A program made the translations under genes and the position numbers. The notes under the pieces are model-generated. The model worked only from the letters and a program-made list of their open reading frames with translations. It did no database searches and had not been told where the DNA came from. This document shows, piece after piece, positions 1 through 7,996 of a stretch of 20,815 bases of DNA (its first letter is position 1; each line of letters begins with the position of its first letter). Source of the DNA: Cudoniella acicularis. Its lineage: Eukaryota > Ascomycota > Leotiomycetes > Helotiales > Helotiaceae. The stretch is from NCBI GenBank assembly GCA_013054445.1, contig JAAMPI010001033.1:1-20815 (forward strand), given 5' to 3'.

Positions 1-306
1 AGTGGTTTAGTATTAGGCCGAAGGGTTCCTTTATCAGTAGAATCAAAAACCGTGTCTTCTGGCATCGTGGTCGTGGTGTAATTAAATAATAAAGTGGTTT
101 ATTTATATATAAACAGTAAAAGCGTGGTTTTGGCGTTCCTGCGGATAAACGGTTATTCCGCTCCGGGTCAGGGCGCTCTGGTGGCAGCGCAGCGGATAAG
201 GTGGTAGGCATAATCGCATTGTCGCATAGCGCAATATCGCTAAAAAAACGGACACTTCTACCAGGGGACCTGCCGTAATGGGGCGAGCGCATTGATTTGT
301 GCAATG
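1..306. other. Leftmost stretch, no gene recognised
   Basis: No open frame of useful length and no RNA gene can be seen. The composition is mixed: a few GC-rich patches (about 140-200) lie in AT-rich sequence, as in decayed repeats. Nothing can be assigned. Confidence 0.4.
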
Positions 307-687
307 TTGTTCCGGTCAGACTGTGAATATAATCCATTCATGAACTAACTGGATTCACGAATGGACTAGGTGATTCATGAATAGCCCTTGTTATTCTACA
401 AATCTAGTTGATTCATGAACTGACCGGTCTATTCGTAAATCCCTCCCTAAAACCATACCTCTTAAGGGGCTCCCACCGCCCCCTAAACCCCTGGACTAAC
501 CCTAACCTTTGCCTACGCTTCACTCCGGCGGGGGTCTTCGATAGAGACTTAAAAATCTTAAAAATAAAATAATATTCACAACTAAACTAGATTCATGAAC
601 TAACTATACTTATTTATGAATCACCTAGTCTATTCGTGAATCCAGTTGATTCATGAATGGATTATATTCACAGTCTGACCGGAACAA
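307..687. mobile_element. MITE-like element with long terminal inverted repeats
   Basis: The segment starts with TTGTTCCGGTCAGACTGTGA and ends with the reverse complement of the same sequence (TCACAGTCTGACCGGAACAA). The inverted repeat continues inward for about 75-80 bases with only a few mismatches (left arm about 307-385, right arm about 610-687). Several near-palindromic ATTCATGAAT/ATTCATGAAC motifs are repeated inside each arm. The 381-base length, the lack of any coding frame and the long arms fit a non-autonomous DNA transposon (MITE). I could not define a clear target-site duplication; a TG dinucleotide flanks both ends. The superfamily is unknown. No transposase that could mobilise it is recognisable nearby. 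Confidence 0.72.
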
Positions 688-1707
688 TGTAAGGGGCTTT
701 AGCGACTCGAGTGCTGTAAAACTAGTGGATGAACGCTGAAAATTAGCGACAGGTATGCTGAAGGTCGCTAAAACTCGCGATATGTTGGGAGGGTATTATA
801 ATCGCAAACTCTTAATCGTTATAATCCCATATCGAGGCATAGAGCGGTCTTGCGAGCTGCGATACCTTTTTTTGGCCTCAAATTCTAATCCTCTGTAGTT
901 TGTTATTATTATTGTCGTGGTTGCATCATTAAAAACTATGCAGTGTATTTTTTAGGCGGCTATGAGTCTGTTAACCCCTGAGTCGTAAACTCGCACAAAA
1001 CACTTGAAATGAATTAAATAACTACCCAACTAAAACTACTAAAACTTTGAGACTCAAATTAAGACGATAACCTAGATTAGTTTAGCTATTTTTCTTTCTT
1101 ATTATGTGTCACACTAGTAGAGATAGTTAAAGTGTTTTACACGATTTTGCGAGATTGCGCGCCTAGCAAGCAATGGTCGTGGAGATATTATTAGGCGGGG
1201 CTGTGCGCGGCGATATCGTTGTTCGCACATGCATAATATATAATGACTGAAATTAGTCTTTTTATTTAAAATATTTAAGTTAACAGCTTTATTATTGTTA
1301 GGAATATGTTTTATTTTTATATCTTATTTCAAGCTTTTTCGGCCTTCCCGGTTGCGATGTCCGCACTGCTGACCCCTGAATACAAAACGCAATTGGGCTC
1401 TGCGTAATAGATATATATAATGTTTGGAGGGAGAGAAAATATTAAGGAAAACAACTATGTAGCGCTTGTTTATAATATACAATGTGCTCTTGTATTGCGT
1501 TACCAAATATTCGAGTGACAATCTTCCTTCACTTATTCACATTTCCGCGACAACACAACTTGGTACTTTTCAATTCAACCTTCCATCGGTGGAGTAATGA
1601 TCTTCCCGTCAAGTGGATCTGCTGCGCCTGGGCCCCCATGCATCCATTCACCCTTGCTATCGAGAGGGTATGAAAGGCCTATTCAGTCAGCAAAGAGCAG
1701 CAGGAAC
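688..1707. other. AT-rich stretch without recognisable gene
   Basis: Only short frames starting at non-ATG or isolated codons are present, none with a recognisable motif. The AT-rich content and many TA-containing stops fit decayed repeat DNA. The last ~100 bases can serve as the 3' flank of the oxidase gene that ends at 1708 on the minus strand. Confidence 0.4.
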
Positions 1708-2541
1708 TTAGGGATGAGTGTGCTCACCAAATTCTGGATGTACCAGCGATGAGTTATCGAAGATATTAAGCCGACGCTCTCCTGCCCACGCATCAATCGC
1801 TTCGAAACTCCTGCATTCATGCTGAACATTGAAGTTTGGGAATGGCCTCCGATGATTATCCAACCAGTCATAAGTAACGATTGAAATATCCGCCTTGCAC
1901 ATCAGGAATTGACGAATCGAGTCAAGACAATGTTCGATGTGCTCTTCCATATGAGCTTTTGGAAGGTGGTAGTATTCGGGATGCAGAGCGCGGTAAACCA
2001 TCTTTAAGCAGTGAAGCTGATGATGAACATCCAGCCCTGCCATGTACTCGCCAGAGCCATCTGAAAGTTGCACGCTGTTACGGTTCATCTTCTTCAGGTC
2101 ATCTGCTGTAACGCGGACGTTGGTGTTTACTAAAATCTCTTCCCAGGCGGCGTCAAGATCAGGGCGTGGCTTTCCCCGAAACCGATTGTGATTGGTCAAT
2201 TCGTTGTGGAATGTTACGGTCTCGTAAGCTATTGCGCCACGAGCCGGAGCTAGTAAGGAGGTTAATTCGATGAACTCCTAAGGTTGGATCTTCTCTGACT
2301 TACAATACAATAACTCTTTCTCTCCTGGACCATTCGAGGAAGTCCTTGATATAATTCCAACGAACACAAGTATGTAGATGATAATTATGACGGCGTGAAT
2401 GATCGACCATCTCGGAAGCACAGTATAGCAATTTATTTGGTTGGGGTGATTTGGAGGTTGGTAGTCTGCATTCTCCATATCGTCTGACTCCGGCAAGAGC
2501 TTTTCGTAAGATGCAGAGGGTGTGTCTCCTGAGTATGCCAT
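1708..2541 (-). CDS. UstYa-family (DUF3328) oxidase, dikaritin-type RiPP biosynthesis
   Basis: This is a two-exon gene: exon 1 2541-2304, intron 2303-2250 (54 bp, GTAAGT...CTAG), exon 2 2249-1708, encoding 259 residues. The splice removes an in-frame TAG and creates the family motif YSPA (79-82) followed by a Tyr-Glu pair (88-89). A single membrane segment lies at about 46-64. Both UstYa signature HxxHC motifs are present: HQLHC at 156-160 and HIEHC at 183-187, the second followed by Asp189 and an LMC at 195-197. UstYa-family proteins are membrane-anchored oxidases of fungal RiPP clusters (ustiloxin, asperipin-2a, phomopsin), where they form ether or other cross-links on core-peptide tyrosines. 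The conserved His and Cys residues are thought to form the active site. The gene is divergent from the tyrosine-rich precursor at 4082, so I infer that precursor is its substrate. Length and motifs are complete, so it looks functional. Family confidence is high; the substrate is inferred. Confidence 0.93.
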
Positions 2542-3441
2542 TTCTGGTCAATGAGGGGACGAGAAAACTATGGAAGAAGCAAACTTGAACACGGAACTTG
2601 TAGTCGTTTTTAAAGGGTATCCGTCTACCAAGTGAAAATTGGAAAACGAGTCAGAATTTCCTTGGGTATTGATTGACTATTAGGAATAAAAGTTGTTGAA
2701 AGCAGTGAGCAGAGGAGAAAGATCTAATACCACGAAACAGCGAACATCAAGGATGAACTCGAGCAACATGGACCACGATCCGGACATCCCCGCACGGAAA
2801 ACCCCCAATAATATTCTTCACCGCTGACGTAATGCACGAGAACGCTCTTGTCATGATACAAAATGTGGCTTGCTGAAAGAATATGCATCATGATGAAAAT
2901 GAAACTTTCCTAGGGTTTCTCACAATCTCACGTCACATTGATCCTGTTGCACGCAAGCCACGAAGTAGCACGATGCCCGTATTTTCTCGCGCTTCTTTGA
3001 CCGCTGCTCTCTTCCCATCCTATTGATCTCAGTACGCTAGGTTAGGGCTGAGTTATTTAAGGTTATTGTCGGAGGTATCAATTTGGCTAAATGCAACATT
3101 TCGGGACGCCGAGGGGCTGGACCACACCCTTGTAAACAAAGTTGCCTTTCTTTGTCGCCGACCAATTTACGTCCTTCCTTTTAGGGAATCACTCTCTTTA
3201 TTCATGTTAGGCATCCGATGAAGTTGCTCTTCAAAGGATGAAGTAAAATCATAGTTCGGATGCAGCAACTTTCACGAGAAGGGGGTCAACTCAAAGTACT
3301 ACAACAGTTTTTATTGTTTATTTTCACAATATCTTTTCTATCGCCCAAAATTAGTCTGAGACGTTAAAATAATTCATATGTTTTGGGATTGCATAAACTG
3401 TAAGTGGGTGTGATGATTAAATGATTGTGTAGAATCGTAGG
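2542..3441. promoter_or_regulatory. Oxidase side of the shared divergent upstream region
   Basis: This is the left part of the ~1.5 kb between the two divergent RiPP-type genes (oxidase start 2541, precursor start 4082). No credible gene is seen here. It should hold the oxidase promoter and possibly shared control sites, but I could not identify a particular factor-binding motif with confidence. Confidence 0.4.
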
Positions 3442-3546
3442 GAATGCAAATTTTCGGGAGGCTCCATCAGCTGCACTTCTAACGTGGATGATTTTAGCCT
3501 GTTATACAACAATATTTGTATTTACAGGGGAATCCAATGTGGCTGA
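3442..3546 (+). pseudogene. Exon-like cysteine-containing fragment
   Basis: A 34-codon open stretch ends in TGA and contains four cysteines (C2, C11, C26, C33), with Gly-Gly-Ser and Leu-Leu-Tyr between them. It follows a possible acceptor (ATCGTAG) and a GTAAGT 41 bases upstream. The composition resembles the tail of a small secreted cysteine-rich protein, but I find no signal peptide or start codon that joins to it. A second frame (3537-3650, ATG to TGA, 37 codons) overlaps its end and is also open. Neither is secure. This could be a gene relic inside the intergenic region, or chance. Confidence 0.2.
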
Positions 3547-3941
3547 CTGAAATGCATGTCTACATCGAAATGAAGCCCTATGATACCTTTCAGAAGGTGG
3601 ACTTTTCAAACTTCACAGATTCAGAAGAAGCTCCGAAGGCAACGGTTTGACCGAGGCACCTAACTCAGGCTCATGGGCCAAACGCAACATGGTCACATTC
3701 AGCTCTAATTCGTAGATTTATGGCAACGAGTGGACCTCAGAGCTTACGGGCAGTCAGAGAAATGGTCAATGATATGCCACAAAGGACAACATAGCTGTCG
3801 CTGCGGGTTTTCATGCTGGTGAGATTCTGTTTAGGGATGTGTGGATTATCCAAACGATGTGGAAACTTTGGACGCATGCTTCCAGCCCTGCTCTTCTCTG
3901 TCTCAATTAACCTTAATCTTTTGAGTTGTCCTCAAATCTGT

Positions 3942-3948
3942 TATATAA
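3942..3948 (+). promoter_or_regulatory. TATA-box candidate of the RiPP precursor gene
   Basis: TATATAA lies 134 bases upstream of the precursor ATG. It is followed by CT-rich sequence and CA-type sites (3956-3985), which is the usual make-up of a strongly expressed fungal promoter with a leader of roughly 100 bases. The assignment rests on position and sequence only. Confidence 0.45.
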
Positions 3949-4081
3949 CTCAACGGCTCATTCACTAATTCAAACTTCAGTCACATCATCATTCTTTCTC
4001 TCTTCAACGTCACTCAACCCAACTCTAATCTCTCATATCTCACTCACAGATCTCAGAAGAGACCATCAAGAATATTCCAAG

Positions 4082-4526
4082 ATGCATTCGTTCTCCATCC
4101 TCATTGCTCTCCCCCTCCTCGGGACTTTCTTCCCCACCATTGCCGCACCCATCAACACTGAGGGTAATCTCCCTTCTTTCCCTTTCTTGTATTTCTTTTA
4201 CTGATTCTGAAACTGTAGTTGTCCGTGACACCCCCATTGCTCAGGAAGCAGACGACGGCAATTACTACTACTACGGAGAGGACAAACGCTCTGCGGTCCC
4301 AAACGTTAAGCGCGAAGCACCAACCACCCAGGAAGCAGATGATGGCAACTACTACTACTATGGCGAAGCCAAGCGTTCCGAGGCCCCTGGAGTCAAGAGC
4401 GAAACCCCAATCGCGCAAGAAGCTGACGACGGTAACTACTATTACTATGGCGAGGCCAAGCGTGAGGCTCCCGTTGCTCAGGAGGCAGATGATGGAAACT
4501 ACTACTACTACGGAGAGGCGAAATAG
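4082..4526 (+). CDS. Secreted repeat precursor peptide, dikaritin/KEP-type (four NYYYYG cores)
   Basis: The 129-residue product comes from exon 1 4082-4163, intron 4164-4218 (55 bp, GTAATC...CTGTAG) and exon 2 4219-4526. The ATG at 4082 begins a clear signal peptide (residues 1 to about 22, ending in TIAA). The rest is four near-identical units: QEADDGNYYYYGEDKR (36-51), QEADDGNYYYYGEAKR (65-80, 94-109) and QEADDGNYYYYGEAK (115-129). The first three units end in Lys-Arg, the Kex2 cleavage pair, and Lys58-Arg59 closes the first spacer. The last unit ends at Lys followed by the stop. This is the architecture of UstA-type precursors: signal peptide, Kex2-separated repeats, and a tyrosine-containing core. 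The family's known cores are short and Tyr-containing, and asperipin-2a has three tyrosines. A divergent UstYa oxidase lies 1.5 kb upstream. The core NYYYYG is not one I recognise from a characterised product. The product structure is unknown; cross-linking of the tyrosines is inferred. Confidence 0.9.
4242..4526 (+). repeat. Four coding repeats of the RiPP core unit
   Basis: Units lie at 4242-4289, 4329-4376, 4416-4463 and 4479-4526 (the last ends in the stop codon). Start-to-start spacing is 87, 87 and 63 bases. The stretch from EADDG through YYYYGE is identical in all four, while codons differ at many third positions (GGC/GGT/GGA for Gly, GAC/GAT for Asp, TAC/TAT for Tyr). The spacers vary more. 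The units are therefore old duplications kept alike at protein level rather than recent copies. Confidence 0.92.
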
Positions 4527-4544
4527 AGCATGGGCATTGTAGGA

Positions 4545-4599
4545 GTGAGTTTCCCTGGTTTCATTACATCAACAAAACCGCTGACTTTTACATTTACAG
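4545..4599 (+). other. Possible 3' UTR intron of the precursor transcript
   Basis: GTGAGT at 4545, a GCTGAC-like branch site near 4580 and TTTACAG at 4593-4599 form a convincing 55-base fungal intron, 18 bases after the precursor stop codon. Because the TAG at 4524-4526 precedes it, it would lie in the 3' untranslated region. Transcript data would be needed to prove it. Confidence 0.5.
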
Positions 4600-5592
4600 A
4601 AGTGTTGTTGAAAGGGTCGACAGTTGAGGGTTTGATAGCGCAGAAAAAATAAAGATGATGAGCATCAGCCGGTAGAGAGCTAGGGTAGATTTGATGGGTT
4701 TAGTTTACATGATGAAGAGGATGAGAGAGATGTTCAATGAAAATCATATAATACTTTATATTTAGATTTCCATAGATTGAGCGACACTAGAAATGATAAA
4801 CATCTGTGGACGATAATCTTTTCTTTGGACTTTTGGTTAGAGTGTGATGTTTCCGTGTGACGTTTCCGTGTGTTTCCAGCTAGTTGTTAACCCTGAATTC
4901 TGACTTGAACAAAGTGAATTTTTATTCCGGGAGGTGGGCAAGGCTGCTTTATCGGCAATATTAGGTGAGTTAGGGTCGCGATTATTTAGATTATAAACTA
5001 TAATTATTTATAGTTATTTTATAACTTTGAAGTGATCGCAACCGTGTTATAGAATTCAGGGTATTTTAAGCGATTTCCAGGCTTCTAAAAACTAGACTTA
5101 TTGGCGGGGCGCAGATTCTAGGGGATAGGGCTTAGGTGTGTTTATCAGCGCCCGTTTAGGCAAGGCGCCATCGCTTCGCCCAGGGCGCTGCTTTCTGACG
5201 TCTTGGCTGTGGCTGGAGCAGGAGGGTGACCTTGTAGTTTCAGCAGTTTTGTCTGGGCGGATAAAAAGCGGATTAGGACACTTGATAGGGTTACATTAGT
5301 AGAAACGGCCCCCCATCCGAGTTGACAGTTGTCGATCAAACGTTTAGCACCGGGCAGACTTCCTAAAGGAAAGCCCACTTATACCTATACCCATGATAGG
5401 CTGCGCCACCATCAATCCAACATCGATATAACTAGTCGTCCGATGATGCGTTTTAAGTGCGCATTGTTCCTCGTGAGGCCTCAGCTTCAAATAATAAAAT
5501 CACTGGGACTATCGTACACTTAACTCATCGCTGCTTCCTCACATAGTCCTAATAATTCAAACCCGATAGCGGTAGTCGAATTTTCTAACACC
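4600..5592. other. Intergenic DNA with an AT-rich inverted-repeat patch, no gene
   Basis: No credible gene is visible between the precursor and the HET gene. A perfect 12-base inverted repeat, ACCCTGAATTCT at 4890-4901 and its complement at 5051-5062, brackets an AT-rich segment with a local palindrome (around 5000-5015). This may be a small MITE relic of about 173 bases. The rest (5063-5592) is GC-richer and includes the HET upstream region. Confidence 0.35.
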
Positions 5593-7531
5593 ATGTCCGA
5601 CAGCTACGATCCAGATCGTGTAGCTGGTGTAAAGAGGTTTTTCAGTACCTTTCTCGGGAAGAATTTCGCGGACGAAGCTGAACAGTCTTTTAATAGACTG
5701 TTGGAAGAGGATTTCGTTAGCAATGCCGAGTTCTTTGGACCTGAGACTAGAAGCAATACGAAGAAGCAAAAGATTTCCAGCAGCACGAGTACCAGGCATT
5801 TCCAATCGCGCCTATCTCCCGTCATTACCAAGAGTTACACGGTTTCCTTCTATGATGACCCGCGCGACGAAATACTGTCGGATCTTAATGTCAACGAAGA
5901 TCGGACCACAGCAATGGACTGCTGCGACAGATGCCAGCTTATGACAGGCACGATAGAAGGGCTTCAAGCCTTGGTGAGCGATGAGGGCTATGAGCATTAC
6001 ACCTGCGACGAAGCTAAACAACAATCAGCTAACGGCGGTTGCCCCCTCTGCTCGCTGATCTGGAGGATCATTGCTCAGTGTAAACTTTGTGGTGAATCTA
6101 GCATCTTGAGAGACGGTATCATCCGAGTCCATGGATTGACAACTGGAGACGTTGCGGGGGACGGAAACCCATTTCGATCGGGCGCTCGTCTCAAGTCTCT
6201 CAATCTGAAAATACCTATGGCCCCTGAGCTGGATTCTAATCAGGACTCGCATAATCATGAGCTGGGTCTAGTAGCTTTTCAAGGTCAGTTCGTTAATAAG
6301 TACCCAAGAATCGGGGTTTTTGGCTAACAAATCGACAGAGAGCCCTGTTGCACGGTTTGTCGTAGGCAGGCGACCAGATAAGAAGCTTACCCCGGACCTT
6401 ATTCAGCGGATGCGTAGTTGGCTGAACGAGTGCCAAGAAAAGCATGAGTCTTGTGTCCGGCGTTGCTCTCCTGTGCTCCCCTCTAGAGTGGTAGACATTG
6501 GTGACAGAGAAGGCTCTCCTATTCACCTATATGTCAACCAGAATGGCACTCGAGGACAATACGCTGCTCTAAGCTATTGTTGGGGCGGCGATCAACCCTA
6601 CAAGACCACGATGTCTAATTTAAACAGCTACACCCAAGAGCTGGCCTCAAGCGTCTTTCCAAAAACACTCTCTGACGCAATCAAAGTCTGTCGCGCGGTC
6701 GGCATGAGATATATCTGGATCGATGCCCTCTGTATCGTACAGGATGACCCGAAGGACAAAGCCAAGCAGATTAACCAGATGGGTAGAATTTATAAGGACG
6801 CGACTTTCACAATAATGGCTGCAAGCGCTAAGAGTGTATCCGAGGGTTTTCTTGGCAATACCAAAGTCGATGCGCCTGAAGCCAAACTTCCTTTCCACAT
6901 CGACGAGGACTCCTTTGGCGCCATTTTCGTTAGGAGCTGCTTCAATAACAATCCCTATTTCTTGGACGGGGAGCCGATCTTTAACCGGGCTTGGACGCTC
7001 CAAGAAATGCTTTTGCCTTCCCGAATGTTGATGTTCGACTCGTACCAGGTAATGCTTAAGTGTGGCGTGAACGACTTTGATCCAGCTATGGATACCTATC
7101 TCTACCCTGAGTCGCGCATCAATTCCAGGACTAGTCGTGAATATGGGATGGTACAAAATTTTCATCTTGAAAATCTAGCGAAAGAATACGAGGGTTCTTT
7201 TCTTACGAAGGAGGACTTTAAGGGTTTTACTGAGCGGGGCCATAGCAGACAGAGCCAAATATGGACCAGTTTGATGGCCGAGTATAGTAGACGTGATATA
7301 TCTGTGATTGATGATCGCTACTCGGCTTTAGCAGGTGTTACGGAGGAGCTTCAGAAGATATGGGGTGGCAAATACATTGCGGGACTTTGGGAGAACTCGC
7401 TAGTGCAACATCTTGGCTGGTCAGGAGGCGTTAACAACGAAGAATTTGGAGGCAGGAAATGGGAAAGTAGGCTTGAAGGCCCCAGCTGGTCATGGATGTG
7501 TTACAGCTCTGCAAAGGCACGAAGGCCCTGA
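5593..7531 (+). CDS. HET-domain (heterokaryon incompatibility) protein, 3' end altered by repeat
   Basis: Exon 1 5593-6283, intron 6284-6338 (55 bp, GTCAGT...GACAG with branch GCTAAC) and exon 2 6339-7531 encode 627 residues. The start is the first ATG of the open frame. The HET domain spans about 305-456: YAALSYCWGG (305-314), a YIWIDALCIVQD block (355-366), a YKDATFTIMAAS block and RAWTLQE (447-453). Upstream, a cysteine cluster near 113-117 and GCPLCSLIW resemble the N-terminal region common in fungal HET proteins. HET proteins trigger cell death when genetically unlike hyphae fuse. Near the C-terminus, PSWSWMCYS corresponds to the PSWSW block that usually continues into further C-terminal sequence. 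Here it ends within about 12 residues, at a TGA contributed by the repeat that begins at 7529. I infer that the original C-terminus was lost by insertion. Whether the shortened protein works is unknown. Confidence 0.9.
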
Positions 7532-7741
7532 CGTCACGTGGGACGTATTTGCAAGAAGGTGCTGTATTCACGAAGAAACTAAGCTAAGGAGAGAAGAAGA
7601 GAGGTGGCCCCGAAGGGGCCTTATATACAGGAGGTGAGTCTAGCACGGACTAGGACACGTGACAAGGGGGGCGCGTCGGGAACGCGTCAGGTAAGGGGGA
7701 CGCGTTAGGTGAGGGAGACGCGTCAAACCAGGTCTGTGACA
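7529..7741. repeat. Direct repeat copy A (LTR- or MITE-like)
   Basis: This copy begins TGACGTCACGT and ends in GGTCTGTGACA, so it has TG...CA ends as LTRs do. It shares with copy B (7761-7996) an opening block of about 110 bases, containing CGAAGAAACTAAGCTAAGGA and an AGGAGGTGAGT block, and the closing AAACCAGGTCTGTGACA. Its distal half carries three or four short GACGCGT-type tandem units (about 7670-7725). It supplies the stop codon of the HET gene. Confidence 0.6.
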
Positions 7742-7760
7742 TATAAAGACATTAAGGCTC

Positions 7761-7996
7761 TGACGTCACGTAGGGACGTATTTATAAGAAGGTGCTATAT
7801 TTACGAAGAAACTAAGCTAAGGAGAGAAGAAGGAAGAGGTATCCCTTAAGGGGTCTATATATAGGAGGTGAGTGCTGGTAAGCGGGGGCACGTGATAAGA
7901 TGTCAGGGGCCACGTCGCAGCCTCTGTCGCATATAGTGCTATACTGTCAGAGGTCTCCTTAGTCGCAGGACTGTGCGTTAAACCAGGTCTGTGACA
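7761..7996. repeat. Direct repeat copy B (LTR- or MITE-like)
   Basis: This is a diverged second copy of the 7529 repeat, with the same TGACGTCACGT opening and the same AAACCAGGTCTGTGACA closing block but a different middle. It is AT-shifted relative to copy A (for example TTTATAAG against TTTGCAAG), as expected of RIP or ageing. Only 19 bases separate the copies, and an AAGGCYC stretch precedes both. The pair could be nested solo LTRs or a tandem non-autonomous element; the class is not certain. Confidence 0.55.

Noticed and set aside
496..507. Telomere-like CTAACCCTAACC
   Set aside because: Only two units, inside the MITE-like element; not a telomeric array.
2278..2280. In-frame TAG that would make the UstYa-type gene a pseudogene
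   Set aside because: A canonical 54-bp intron (2303-2250) removes it in phase and rebuilds the conserved YSPA motif.
4082..4526. Alpha-factor-type mating pheromone precursor
   Set aside because: Kex2 sites and EA dipeptides fit, but the repeats lack the Trp/Cys/Gly-Pro features of ascomycete pheromones and are Tyr-rich; the neighbouring UstYa oxidase favours a RiPP.
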